Origin: Promethearchaeota archaeon
GTDB lineage: Archaea; Asgardarchaeota; Lokiarchaeia; Sigyniarchaeales; SOKP01
Length of the DNA: 64,000 nt
Direction of reading: 5' to 3'
Assembly: GCA_030606485.1 (NCBI GenBank)
Contig: JAUWGH010000007.1
Span: 131,320-195,319, forward strand
The notes under the pieces are model-generated. The model was not told the DNA's origin. It saw only the letters and a list, made by a program, of their open reading frames with translations, and searched no databases. Both the position numbers and the translations under genes were made by a program. Shown here piece after piece: positions 16,993 to 26,612 of this stretch (position 1 is its first letter; each line of letters begins with the position of its first letter).

Positions 16993-17661
16993 ATGGCTAA
17001 ATTAATTTTAGGTATAGATGAGGCTGGTAGAGGTTGTTTAATCGGCTCAATGATTATTTGTGGTGTCCTTTTTGATGAAAACAAACATAAATATTTAGAA
17101 GAAATTGGTGTAAAAGATTCTAAAAAATTATCTCCAAGAAGAAGAACAGAATTATGCAAGTTAATTGTAGAAAACTGTGTAAAATATAAAGTTATTGATG
17201 TTTCGGTAAAAGAGATTGATGATAGACTCAATAAAAACATAACTCTGAATGAATTGGAGTTGGAAAAATTTGTTGAAATTATTAATTCTCTAAAGCCAGA
17301 TGAGGCATTTCTTGATGCAGTAGATGTAAATGAAGAACGATTTAAAATTTCTTGTAAGAAAAGAGTAAATTATAAAGGGCTTAAAATTGTTTCTAAGCAT
17401 AAAGCTGACGATCTTTTTCCAATAGTCTCTGCAGCTTCAATTGTAGCTAAAACAATTAGAGATAAAAAAATTTCGGAATTAAAAATTAAATATGGTGATC
17501 TTGGATCTGGTTATACAAGTGACGTAAAAACTATTGAATTTGTTAGAAATTGGATTAAAGAAAAGAAATCTATTCCTCCCTTTATTAGAAAAAGCTGGGA
17601 TACTACAAAGAGACTTTTGGAAGAAGAATTATATAATAAAAAAATAAGTGAATTTCTCTAG
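16993..17661 (+). CDS. rnhB: Ribonuclease HII
   Basis: A 222-residue type 2 RNase H. The catalytic motif GIDEAGRG is at 7-14, the second aspartate region FLDAVDV at about 99-105, and AASIVAKTIRD near 154 holds the remaining catalytic residues. It removes RNA from RNA/DNA hybrids and single ribonucleotides during replication and repair. The gene follows the COG1395 regulator by one base and is convergent with fibrillarin, with eight bases between stop codons. Confidence 0.92.
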   Translation: MAKLILGIDEAGRGCLIGSMIICGVLFDENKHKYLEEIGVKDSKKLSPRRRTELCKLIVENCVKYKVIDVSVKEIDDRLNKNITLNELELEKFVEIINSLKPDEAFLDAVDVNEERFKISCKKRVNYKGLKIVSKHKADDLFPIVSAASIVAKTIRDKKISELKIKYGDLGSGYTSDVKTIEFVRNWIKEKKSIPPFIRKSWDTTKRLLEEELYNKKISEFL

Positions 17662-17669
17662 AAATTTAT

Positions 17670-18359
17670 TTATTTTTCCAAGATGACTCCTAGATGTCCG
17701 CCAGCGTAAGAATCTATATGAATTTTTTCTAAGACCTTTAAATTGGCACTTTTTAGAGTATTTAATTCATTTTGAAAAATCTCTTTTGGTTTTTCTGTAC
17801 TTTTGATGGATTGCGATTTAATAAATAATATTATCTTTCCGCCTTCTTTTAAGTATAAGTTAGCATTTCTTATTGCAATATTTGCCTGATCAGGGTGTGA
17901 AACATCTTGATAAATTAAATCCACTGGCTTATAAATTAACATTGAATATTCCTGTGGATTTAATGCATTTCCAAGAATAGGTATTATATTCTTTCGAGAT
18001 GAAGTATTTTGAATTAATTGGCGTAAGCTTCTTTCAGAAATTTCAACACCAAATATTAATCCATTAGAAACTATATCAGAAATGTGAGAAATCGTAGTTC
18101 CAGTAGATGTTCCTAGATATAAACAGGTTGTTTTTCTTTCTAAATATATCTTTTGACTCCCTTTTAAAATTAAAGCTGCTAATTTACTTCGATATGGATC
18201 CCATAATCGAAATTCTTCATCCATTTTTAGAATTATTTTTTCTCCATAAATTACATTACCTTTATCCAGATTTTTGGTATATAATTTTAATTTTTCAGAA
18301 GGACCCGATATAAATACATTTACAAATTTAGGATGAGGGCGGATATTTGGTTGAATCAA
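17670..18359 (-). CDS. flpA: Fibrillarin, 2'-O-methyltransferase of C/D box RNPs
   Basis: A 229-residue archaeal fibrillarin. It shows the SAM-binding motif YLGTSTGTTISHISD, then ISERSLRQL, and the catalytic region YQDVSHPDQA. It methylates rRNA and tRNA riboses guided by C/D box RNAs, in complex with Nop5 and L7Ae. The TTG at 18359 is the first start in frame. It lies 34 bases downstream of the Nop5 gene on the same strand, the usual archaeal operon order. Confidence 0.95.
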   Translation of the reverse strand: MIQPNIRPHPKFVNVFISGPSEKLKLYTKNLDKGNVIYGEKIILKMDEEFRLWDPYRSKLAALILKGSQKIYLERKTTCLYLGTSTGTTISHISDIVSNGLIFGVEISERSLRQLIQNTSSRKNIIPILGNALNPQEYSMLIYKPVDLIYQDVSHPDQANIAIRNANLYLKEGGKIILFIKSQSIKSTEKPKEIFQNELNTLKSANLKVLEKIHIDSYAGGHLGVILEK

Positions 18360-18393
18360 ATTAAATTCATCTCTCTAGAGATTGAAGAAATTA

Positions 18394-19605
18394 TCATCTC
18401 TTTTTACTTCTTTTCTTTTTTGATAAATTCTGAGACTTTTTTTGACTCTTTTTTGGTGGATTTGGAAATTTTCGTTTGATTTCTTCAATCTTTTGATTAA
18501 CTTCATTTAATAATTGATCTCCTAATAGTTTATCGGAAAAATAATCTAATTTTGCAGCTAATGATATTTTACCAGATAATAATCGAGAAATTTTCCCCCT
18601 ATGCCAAGGTTTTGCAGAACGAATTCCATGCCATTGAAATATAATACCATGCTTTGGAGATTTTGCACTTGATTTTAAGGATCTAAATAATGCCCTTTCT
18701 GCTCCCAATAACTGAATAGTTGAGGCTGGTAGCATGGCTAACTTTTTAATACTCCCGGCAGAAGCCACTAATTTAGCTCCTATTAATGCTCCTACAAGCG
18801 TTGTCAAATTAGGGGTTGCTCCATTCATTAATTCATCTAAATCATTTTCCAATCGCGTTCGATATAACTCAATAGATAGAATTAAATCGGCATATTTCTG
18901 AATATTATCAAGGTCAATCTCCGCACCCATTGAATTTTGAGATTGAGTGATGATCTCGTTCAATGTATAATCTTTAAAAGAAAATTTTTCTTGAAGGTTC
19001 TCTTTAGTAAAATTCTCTCGGTTTCCAATAATTGAAATTAATTTACTAAATAACACATGATCCTCAATAATTTTGTCAGTTAATTCCGGGAAATGTAATC
19101 CATACCACTCTCTAATACGTGTGCTAAATAAATTTATAGTTTTCTTTAGTAAATCAAGAGTATTTATCATTTGAATAATTAATATATCATCTTTTCCTGA
19201 AGCCCGACTTATTGATTTTTTTGCAAGACTTTCCCCTAATTTTTTCGATCGTTCTCTTATTTGTTCCTCCGTTATTTGAACTCCATATTTATTAACACTA
19301 TTTATCAAATTTAATTTAAACGATTGAATAAGAGGACACGGAACCTCATGTTTTGCATTAAAATTAGAATTCTGATTAATTAAATTACTTAAATTTGAAT
19401 TATCAACAATAAATTCATTATACCCATTTTCTGATAACTCCTCTAATAAATATATAAATTCTTGAGGTAGATTATTTTCTCCTATGAGTCCATAGAATTC
19501 AATTATTTTATTAATTTCTCCATTAAAATCTCGAAAATTAATTGGATTCTCTAATTCATCAATTACAAAAATCCCAACTACAGTATCTGCAATATAACAC
19601 TTAAT
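18394..19605 (-). CDS. nop5: Nop5 (Nop56/58-like) C/D box RNP scaffold, probable AUU start
   Basis: The scaffold of the archaeal C/D box RNP, bridging fibrillarin and L7Ae on guide RNA. The Nop domain is clear around MGAEIDLDNI, LAGVLIG-like LTTLVGALIGAKLVASAGS, and GAERALFR. The C terminus is a lysine-rich tail. Conventional starts give only 304 residues from a TTG at 19308 and lose most of the N-terminal fibrillarin-binding domain. The frame runs open for 300 further bases and encodes a normal Nop5 N terminus (YIADTVVGIFVIDE). It ends just after a stop at 19609-19611. There the only possible starts are two ATT codons (19608 and 19605) behind AGGGGA. From 19605 the product has about 403 residues, the usual family length. 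Confidence 0.88.
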   Translation of the reverse strand: MKCYIADTVVGIFVIDELENPINFRDFNGEINKIIEFYGLIGENNLPQEFIYLLEELSENGYNEFIVDNSNLSNLINQNSNFNAKHEVPCPLIQSFKLNLINSVNKYGVQITEEQIRERSKKLGESLAKKSISRASGKDDILIIQMINTLDLLKKTINLFSTRIREWYGLHFPELTDKIIEDHVLFSKLISIIGNRENFTKENLQEKFSFKDYTLNEIITQSQNSMGAEIDLDNIQKYADLILSIELYRTRLENDLDELMNGATPNLTTLVGALIGAKLVASAGSIKKLAMLPASTIQLLGAERALFRSLKSSAKSPKHGIIFQWHGIRSAKPWHRGKISRLLSGKISLAAKLDYFSDKLLGDQLLNEVNQKIEEIKRKFPNPPKKSQKKSQNLSKKKRSKKR

Positions 19606-19717
19606 AATTTAGTCCCCTTATACTATCTTTAAATAATATAAAAATACTTATTATTATAATAATGAGTTCCCTATTAAAAATAAACATATCAACACTTGAA
19701 AAATTTTAAAAATAATA

Positions 19718-20635
19718 ATGAGTGAATTTTTTAAAAAAATTGCCGAGAAACCATTCATATTGGCTTCTGGTATTCTTGGTGTTTCTTATTCTAGTATGAA
19801 ACGGATATTTGAAGGGGGAGCAGGAGCAGTAGTCACAAAATCAATTGGACCAATTCTAAGAAAGGGATATAAAAATCCTTCAATTATAGAAATACTGCCT
19901 GGAACTTTCATTAATAGCGTTGGTCTTGCAAATCCAGGTATAGATAATTTTATTTCAGAGATTAAAGAATTAAAACAGAATAATATAACAACTATTGTCT
20001 CAGTTTTTGGGGATTCAATAGAAACCTATACCCAGGTAGCAGTAAAGGCCCAAGATGCGGGTGCAGATGCTATAGAATTAAATATTTCTTGCCCTCATGC
20101 TGAAATATCGATTATTTGTCAAAATAAACAATTAACATATGAATATGTTGTAGCTGTTAAAAAAGAGTTAAAAATACCATTAATTGTAAAGTTATCTCCA
20201 AATGTAACAGATATAGGCGAGATTGCATTAAGTGCTGAGAAAGCGGGGGCAGACGCTATCACCGCAATTAATACAGTAAATGCAATGGTAATTGATATTG
20301 AAACTCAGAGACCAATTTTATCACATGGAAGCGGTGGTCTTTCTGGGAAAGCAATCCATCCTATAGCTGTAAAAAAAATGTTTGATCTTTATAAAATTGT
20401 AAGAATTCCTATATTTGGATGTGGTGGAGTATTTACAGGGGAAGACGCAATTGAATTTTTCTTGGCTGGCGCTTCTGCTGTTCAAATTGGTTCCGCTTTA
20501 TATCAAGATTACAATGCAATAACGAATATTATTAATAGCGCTAAAAAATATTTAGAAGTTCATAATTATAAATCATTCTCAGATATAGTTGGAAATGCAC
20601 ATAAATTTGAAACTCAGGAGGCTCCAGATTTTTAA
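19718..20635 (+). CDS. pyrD: Dihydroorotate dehydrogenase, type 1B catalytic subunit
   Basis: A 305-residue flavin enzyme with the DHODH motifs NSVGLANPG near 66, ELNISCPHA near 124 with the catalytic Cys, and GCGGVFTGEDA near 228. It oxidises dihydroorotate to orotate in pyrimidine synthesis. Its stop overlaps the pyrK start (TAATG), so the subunits are translationally coupled and use NAD through PyrK. The ATG start gives the normal length. Confidence 0.95.
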   Translation: MSEFFKKIAEKPFILASGILGVSYSSMKRIFEGGAGAVVTKSIGPILRKGYKNPSIIEILPGTFINSVGLANPGIDNFISEIKELKQNNITTIVSVFGDSIETYTQVAVKAQDAGADAIELNISCPHAEISIICQNKQLTYEYVVAVKKELKIPLIVKLSPNVTDIGEIALSAEKAGADAITAINTVNAMVIDIETQRPILSHGSGGLSGKAIHPIAVKKMFDLYKIVRIPIFGCGGVFTGEDAIEFFLAGASAVQIGSALYQDYNAITNIINSAKKYLEVHNYKSFSDIVGNAHKFETQEAPDF

Positions 20636-21498
20636 TGATTAAAAAACCACGAATGGTTCAAATATCGGAGATTGTCCAAGAGTCAAAGGATGTTAAAACT
20701 TTTACTTTTAATATCAAATCAATCCTCAGTAATTACTCTATTCAATATCAAGATCCCACTCCTGGTGAGTTTTTAATGGTGTGGGTACCCGGAATAGATG
20801 AAATTCCAATGTCCCTATCTGGATTTAACAATAATAAAGATTGGAGTATAACCGTTAAAGAAGTAGGAGAATGTACCGAAATGCTCTTCAATTTAGAAAA
20901 GAGCGATTTAGTAGGAATACGAGGACCATTTGGTAATGGATTTCAAATTCCTGAATTTAACTTCAATAACCAATTAAACATTGTCGTTGGTGGTGGCATT
21001 GGAATGGCTCCATTAATACCATTAATTTCTGAATTAATAAAACTAAAAATAAAGATAATTGTAATAGAAGGTGTAAAAAGTAAGGAAGAAATTATCTTTA
21101 AAAAGTATTTAAAAAATTATTTAATAGAAAATGAAACCTTCTATATCTCAACCGATGATGGGAGTTATGGGTATAAAGGATTTGCAACAGATCTTTTTAA
21201 TTCAATTATAGAAAAGGAAATAGAAAAAGGAAATAAAATAAATCAAGTGTATAGTTGCGGACCAGAACAAATGATGTATGAATTATTTCATATTTGCGAA
21301 AAATTCAATATTTCCTTTCAAGGAAGTCTTGAAAGAATGATGCGATGTGGATTTGGTATGTGTGGATTATGTGTATTAGATCCCTCGGGTATTAGAGTTT
21401 GTCGGGAAGGTCCAATTCTTGATTCAAAAATTTTAAGAACTTGTACTGATTTTGGTAAATATAATAGAGATTTTAGCGGCAAAAAAAATACGATATAG
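20635..21498 (+). CDS. pyrK: Dihydroorotate dehydrogenase electron-transfer subunit
   Basis: A 287-residue ferredoxin-reductase-type protein that passes electrons from PyrD to NAD. An FAD domain lies in the first 100 residues (PMSLSG region). The NAD-binding region starts at VVGGGIGMAPL. The C-terminal 2Fe-2S cluster is formed by CGFGMCGLCV and the later Cys of GIRVC. It overlaps pyrD by one base. Confidence 0.95.
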   Translation: MIKKPRMVQISEIVQESKDVKTFTFNIKSILSNYSIQYQDPTPGEFLMVWVPGIDEIPMSLSGFNNNKDWSITVKEVGECTEMLFNLEKSDLVGIRGPFGNGFQIPEFNFNNQLNIVVGGGIGMAPLIPLISELIKLKIKIIVIEGVKSKEEIIFKKYLKNYLIENETFYISTDDGSYGYKGFATDLFNSIIEKEIEKGNKINQVYSCGPEQMMYELFHICEKFNISFQGSLERMMRCGFGMCGLCVLDPSGIRVCREGPILDSKILRTCTDFGKYNRDFSGKKNTI

Positions 21499-21517
21499 AA
21501 GTTAGAGTCATTTTTTA

Positions 21518-23149
21518 ATGCAATCACAAAATTTGGATACTTCATCTGTAACTGAAAAAAAAGTTGCTCGAGAAATAATTGAATTTTTGTTTAAACATCC
21601 AAATTTCAATAAAACAAAAATAACTCAACTTAAAGGTAAAATTGGCAAAAAATATAGATATTTTAAGGTTATAAAGAATGCAACAATTTTAAAACATGCA
21701 AAAGATTCAGAATATGAATTTTTAACTAATCTATTAAAGAGAAGAATAACACGAACTATATCTGGTGTGACTATTGTTGCAATTATGACCAAGCCCCTTC
21801 CGTGTCCTGGAACATGTATCTATTGTCCAGGTCCAAATTCACAACCTGATAAACCAGTAGCACAATCATACACGGGATTAGAACCTGCTGCAATGAGGTC
21901 CATTCACAACAATTATGATCCTTACCTACAAGTCAAAAGTCGTATAGAAGATTTAGAAGCAATTGGTCATAGTGTAGATAAAATTGAATTAATTGTTATG
22001 GGTGGAACTTTTCTTTCAACAAATATTGAATATCAAAATTTCTTTATTCAAGGAGCATTAGAAGGAGTTATAGATAAAAGAGTTTCTTCTCTTAATAAAG
22101 CAAAAAAAATAGCTGAAAAATCCTCCAGGACATTAGTTGGACTGACTATTGAAACTCGCCCTGATTATTGTACTCCAAAATTTATTGATTATATGTTAAA
22201 TTATAGTGCCACTAGAGTAGAAATTGGAGTTCAAACAGTTTTTGATGACATTTTTAAATTAGTAAATCGCGGACATACCACTAAAGAGAGTATTGAGGCA
22301 ATTAGATGGGCAAAAGATGCAGGTTTAAAAGTAAATACTCACATAATGCCAAATTTACCTGGTTCAAATTATTCTAAAGACTTGGAATTGTTTGATATCC
22401 TTTTTTCTGATCCAGAATATAAACCTGATCTACTAAAAATTTATCCTTGTTTAGTAGTAAAGGGAACCGAATTATATAATTGGTGGAGGGAAGGAAAATA
22501 TCAACCATATGATTTGGAGAGACTTATTGATTTAATTGCAAATGTAAAAAGAAACCTTCCACCATATGTTAGGATACAAAGAATAATGCGAGATATACCA
22601 GCTCAGTTAATAGAGGCTGGTTGTAAAAAGAGTAATTTGAGACAACTTGTTAAAGACAGGTTAAATCAATTAAATAGTAGTTGTAATTGCATTCGATGTC
22701 GTGAATATGGTATATCAAATAGAGATGACGTGATTGATACAAACTCATTTGAAAATATCAAATTATATAGATTGGATTATAAAGCATCTAAAGGTTCTGA
22801 AATTTTTCTTTCCTATGAGAATAAACCAAAAAATTATTTGATTGGATATTTACGCTTAAGAAAACCCTCTGAGTTTGCTCATAGAGCTGAATTAAATGAT
22901 GGAAATACAATGATTGTAAGAGAAATAAAAGTTGTAGGAGAATTAGTTCCAAAAGGCTCCAAACCGGTTAAGGAATCTCAAATACAACACCGAGGATTTG
23001 GAAAAGAATTGATGGAACATGCTGAAAAAATATCAAGGGAGGAGTTTGATGCCAAAAAATTAGCTGTAATAAGCGGTCTTGGAGTGAAACGATGGTTTAA
23101 GAAAATGGGTTATAATAAAGACGGACTATATGTTTCAATTAAGTTATAA
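21518..23149 (+). CDS. elp3: Elp3-type tRNA wobble-uridine carboxymethylating enzyme
   Basis: A 543-residue Elp3. The radical-SAM cluster motif CPGTCIYC is at 96-103, preceded by the conserved PLP/KP segment. The C-terminal GNAT acetyltransferase domain ends in QHRGFGKELM and GVKRWFKKMGY. It uses acetyl-CoA and radical chemistry to form cm5U at tRNA position 34. Archaeal Elp3 acts without the other Elongator subunits. Length and domain order are standard. It follows pyrK by 19 bases and may be co-transcribed. Confidence 0.95.
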   Translation: MQSQNLDTSSVTEKKVAREIIEFLFKHPNFNKTKITQLKGKIGKKYRYFKVIKNATILKHAKDSEYEFLTNLLKRRITRTISGVTIVAIMTKPLPCPGTCIYCPGPNSQPDKPVAQSYTGLEPAAMRSIHNNYDPYLQVKSRIEDLEAIGHSVDKIELIVMGGTFLSTNIEYQNFFIQGALEGVIDKRVSSLNKAKKIAEKSSRTLVGLTIETRPDYCTPKFIDYMLNYSATRVEIGVQTVFDDIFKLVNRGHTTKESIEAIRWAKDAGLKVNTHIMPNLPGSNYSKDLELFDILFSDPEYKPDLLKIYPCLVVKGTELYNWWREGKYQPYDLERLIDLIANVKRNLPPYVRIQRIMRDIPAQLIEAGCKKSNLRQLVKDRLNQLNSSCNCIRCREYGISNRDDVIDTNSFENIKLYRLDYKASKGSEIFLSYENKPKNYLIGYLRLRKPSEFAHRAELNDGNTMIVREIKVVGELVPKGSKPVKESQIQHRGFGKELMEHAEKISREEFDAKKLAVISGLGVKRWFKKMGYNKDGLYVSIKL

Positions 23150-23231
23150 TAAAATAAAAAGTTAAAATTTAATGAATAAATAGAATTTAAAAAAGTTATA
23201 AACCTCCAAAATAACTGTTAAAAGATTGAAG

Positions 23232-25157
23232 ATGACAGAATATAATTATAAAGAACTTGGATTAAAATGCGGAATAGAAATTCATCAGCAATTAAATTCA
23301 ACAACTAAGTTATTTTGTAGATGTCCGAGTAAATTACAAGGTAGTAGATCTCCTGATTTTACTACTCTTAGATATATGAGACCAGTTCTAGGAGAGATGG
23401 GTGAATATGATGAAGCTATGCTTACAGAATATTCAAAGGGAATGACAATTATATATGAAGGCTATAATGATTTGATTTGTACTTATGAGCTAGATGAAAC
23501 CCCTCCATTTGAATGTAATCCAGAAGCTATTGATATTGCCCTAATGATAGCCTCTCTTTTAAAAATGACTGTAATCAATGAATTACATATCTCACGCAAA
23601 AATTATCTTGATGGAAGCGTTCCATGTGGTTTTCAAAGAACAACAGTAGTTGCAACCGATGGAGAAATAACGTTGGCAAGTGGAAAAACGATTGGATTAG
23701 AATTTGTTTGTTTAGAAGAAGATGCTGCAAGGAAGATCAAAACAGAAAATAAAAATCAATATTTTCGATTAGATAGATTAGGTATTCCTCTCGTTGAAAT
23801 TACTACTAAACCTGATATTTATACTCCACAAGAAGCTCGGGACTGTGCAGAACGTATTGGATTACTTCTTTGGGGAACAGGAAAGGTAAAAACTATCTTA
23901 GGCTCCATAAGACAAGACTTAAATATTAGTATTGAAAATGGAAGCCGTATTGAAATTAAAGGAGTTCAAAAATTAGATTGGTTTACACCACTTATTAATA
24001 ATGAAATTTCACGACAAATTAAATTAATCGAAATAACGAATAAATTAAAGGAAAAAGGAATAAAACAAGAATATATTAAAGAAGATATTGTTGATCTCTC
24101 TAAAGAATTAAGAGATACTAAGTGTAGTTTTGTTAATAAAGGTATAAAATCAGGTAAAAAACTATTCGGAATAAATTTACCTGGATTTAATGGGATTTTT
24201 GGTCTTGAACTCCAACCAAATAGACGATTTGGAACTGAAGTTGCAAATAAGGTTCAAGAAATCTCTGGACTTAAAGGATTAATTCATTCTGATGAAGATT
24301 TAAAGGAATATGGATTCTCAGAAAAAGAAATTGATCTCATTAAAAATAAATTAAACACAAAAGATTCTGATTGTTTTGTATTAGTTTTAGGAATAGAAAA
24401 AACCGTAAAAAAGGCAATGGATGTAATAATAAAAAGAACTAAATTGGCATTTAAAGGAGTTCCTGGTGAGACACGAAGAGCTTTAGAAGATGGTAATACA
24501 GAATTTCTTAGAGAATTACATGGGGGTGCTCGTCTCTACCCTGACACGGATTCTAAAGCAATTATTATCACTGAGGATAAAATTAAAAGGATCCAGCAAA
24601 ATCTACCAAAATATCCATGGGATTTGATGAAAAAATATTCTGAACAATTTAAAATTAAAGAACAATCCATAAAAGACCTTATTTTTGAAGGTAAGTTGAA
24701 ATTATTTGAAGAATTAATTAATATCTATAAAGAAAATCCTACTCTAATAATTACCACCTTATTAGAGACGACAAAAGCATTGAGAAGGGATGGAATAAAC
24801 GTGAGTAATCTTACTAATACTCATTTTTCTGATCTATTCACTTCATTAAAAAAGAATGAGATTAGCAAAGAGGCTATTGAGGACATTCTAATTAAACTTT
24901 CTAACTATCCAAATACAAACTTTAAAGAAGTGAAAGAACAATTAAAAATAATCAAGCTTTCAGAAGTTGATTTAATCAAATTAATTCAAAAAATCGTCAA
25001 TAAAGAAGTAGAACTTATTAGAAAAAGTGAAATGAGATCTTTTAGCCCTTTAATGGGAGAAGTGATGAAAGAGGTAAAAGGAAAAATCGATGGGAAAATT
25101 GTAGCTGAAAAATTAAAAAAAGCAATTACAAATAAATTGGAGGAGTTAAAAAAATGA
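23232..25157 (+). CDS. gatE: Glutamyl-tRNA(Gln) amidotransferase subunit E
   Basis: A 641-residue archaeal GatE. It shows the GatB-like core (GLKCGIEIHQQL, CRCPS, LDGSVPCGFQRT), an inserted AspRS-like GAD domain around 300-420, and a YqeY-type tail domain. With GatD it converts Glu-tRNA(Gln) to Gln-tRNA(Gln). I prefer the ATG at 23232; a TTG at 23226 is also in frame. The stop overlaps the gatD start by four bases (ATGA), so the pair is translationally coupled. Confidence 0.95.
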   Translation: MTEYNYKELGLKCGIEIHQQLNSTTKLFCRCPSKLQGSRSPDFTTLRYMRPVLGEMGEYDEAMLTEYSKGMTIIYEGYNDLICTYELDETPPFECNPEAIDIALMIASLLKMTVINELHISRKNYLDGSVPCGFQRTTVVATDGEITLASGKTIGLEFVCLEEDAARKIKTENKNQYFRLDRLGIPLVEITTKPDIYTPQEARDCAERIGLLLWGTGKVKTILGSIRQDLNISIENGSRIEIKGVQKLDWFTPLINNEISRQIKLIEITNKLKEKGIKQEYIKEDIVDLSKELRDTKCSFVNKGIKSGKKLFGINLPGFNGIFGLELQPNRRFGTEVANKVQEISGLKGLIHSDEDLKEYGFSEKEIDLIKNKLNTKDSDCFVLVLGIEKTVKKAMDVIIKRTKLAFKGVPGETRRALEDGNTEFLRELHGGARLYPDTDSKAIIITEDKIKRIQQNLPKYPWDLMKKYSEQFKIKEQSIKDLIFEGKLKLFEELINIYKENPTLIITTLLETTKALRRDGINVSNLTNTHFSDLFTSLKKNEISKEAIEDILIKLSNYPNTNFKEVKEQLKIIKLSEVDLIKLIQKIVNKEVELIRKSEMRSFSPLMGEVMKEVKGKIDGKIVAEKLKKAITNKLEELKK

Positions 25158-26512
25158 GTAGAAATCAAAATAATGAAAAATACCCAGGATATTCTAAAGA
25201 CGTAATTGATATTTTAGAAAAATTTGGGGTAAAAATATGGTCGATTATAGAAATTAAAACCAGAACTACTGAATATAAAGGAATTTTACTCCCCCGGTCC
25301 AAGTTTTCAGAACCAGGATTTATTGAAATTAAATTGGATAATGGTTATAATATTGGAGTTCAATTATCAAAAGATATTGAAATCAAGATTCTTGGAAAAC
25401 GTGAAGGAAAATATAATGTACCTGAAAAAAGCTTTCCAATAAATAAAAAATTACCAAATATCAAACTTTTTGGCACCGGTGGAACTGTCGCTTGTAGACT
25501 TGATTATACCACAGGTGCTGTTATTCCTGCCTTCACACCAGGAGAATTATTCAGTGCAGTTCCGGAATTAGCTGATATCTGTAATTTAGACACTGAAATT
25601 GTCTTTGAAATTCTCTCTGAAAATATGAAACCAAGTTCTTGGCAAAAATTAGCAGAAAAGGTAGAAAAGGAAGCAAATTCCGGCATCGATGGAATTATTA
25701 TTGGACACGGAACGGATACTATGAGTTTCACATCTGCAGCTTTATCATTTATGCTAAAGGATTTATCCATACCTGTCGTATTAGTTGGAAGTCAAAGAAG
25801 TAGCGATCGTCCATCTTCAGATTCTGCATTAAATTTAATTAATGCTGTAACTGTCGCAGCTAAATCTGACTTAGCAGAAGTAGTTGTATGTATGTTGGGT
25901 TCCTCATCTCATAAATACGGACTTATACATAGAGGTACACTTGTAAGAAAAATGCACACTTCCTATAGACACACCTTCAGGACGATTGGAAATATCCCTC
26001 TAGGAAAGGTGGAAAATGGTAAAATAACCATGTTTCAAACCGATTATCATAAAAGAAAAAAATCGGAAACTAAAACACTTTTAAAATTTGAAGAAAAAAT
26101 TGGATTAGTCTATTCCTATCCAGGAATGACAAATGATATCATTAATTTTTATATAGATAAAGAATATAGAGGAATAGTGCTTGCTGGAACTGGTTTAGGT
26201 CATACGTCAACATATATATTTGACTCAATTAAAAGAGCAATTGAAGAAGGAATAATAATTTTAATGGTAACTCAATGTCTTAATGGTTTTGTAGGAATGG
26301 ATGTTTATTCTACAGGAAGAAATTTAACACAATTAGGAGTAATTCCTGGTAAAAACTTGTTACCTGAAGTTGCTTACGTAAAACTCGGATGGGTATTAGG
26401 ACAAACTCAAAATCCTGATGAAATTAAAAGTTTATTGTTAAAAAACATTGCCGGAGAATTTTTAGAAAGAGAGATTCCAATCGCCTTTAATTATAATGCC
26501 GATGAATTATAA
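25154..26512 (+). CDS. gatD: Glutamyl-tRNA(Gln) amidotransferase subunit D
   Basis: A 452-residue protein with an N-terminal barrel domain (about 25-90) and an L-asparaginase-like amidase domain. Catalytic motifs are FGTGGTVACR near 110 and GHGTDTMSF near 195, followed by the SSDRPSSD segment. It supplies ammonia from glutamine or asparagine to GatE. The archaeal GatDE enzyme is exclusive to archaea, which helps place the organism. Confidence 0.95.
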   Translation: MSRNQNNEKYPGYSKDVIDILEKFGVKIWSIIEIKTRTTEYKGILLPRSKFSEPGFIEIKLDNGYNIGVQLSKDIEIKILGKREGKYNVPEKSFPINKKLPNIKLFGTGGTVACRLDYTTGAVIPAFTPGELFSAVPELADICNLDTEIVFEILSENMKPSSWQKLAEKVEKEANSGIDGIIIGHGTDTMSFTSAALSFMLKDLSIPVVLVGSQRSSDRPSSDSALNLINAVTVAAKSDLAEVVVCMLGSSSHKYGLIHRGTLVRKMHTSYRHTFRTIGNIPLGKVENGKITMFQTDYHKRKKSETKTLLKFEEKIGLVYSYPGMTNDIINFYIDKEYRGIVLAGTGLGHTSTYIFDSIKRAIEEGIIILMVTQCLNGFVGMDVYSTGRNLTQLGVIPGKNLLPEVAYVKLGWVLGQTQNPDEIKSLLLKNIAGEFLEREIPIAFNYNADEL

Positions 26513-26521
26513 AAAAAATTG

Positions 26522-26542
26522 ACATAAAACATAAAACATAAA
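26522..26542. repeat. Three perfect copies of a 7-bp direct repeat (ACATAAA)
   Basis: ACATAAA occurs three times in tandem just after the gatD stop and about 70 bases before rpl2. It may be a simple-sequence expansion or part of the rpl2 control region. Nothing similar is obvious elsewhere in the window. Confidence 0.7.
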
Positions 26543-26612
26543 AATTTTGCACTATTTAACTTTTTTAACTTTTCAAGATATTATTAAGAATAAGTAAGCC
26601 ATGTGAATTTGG

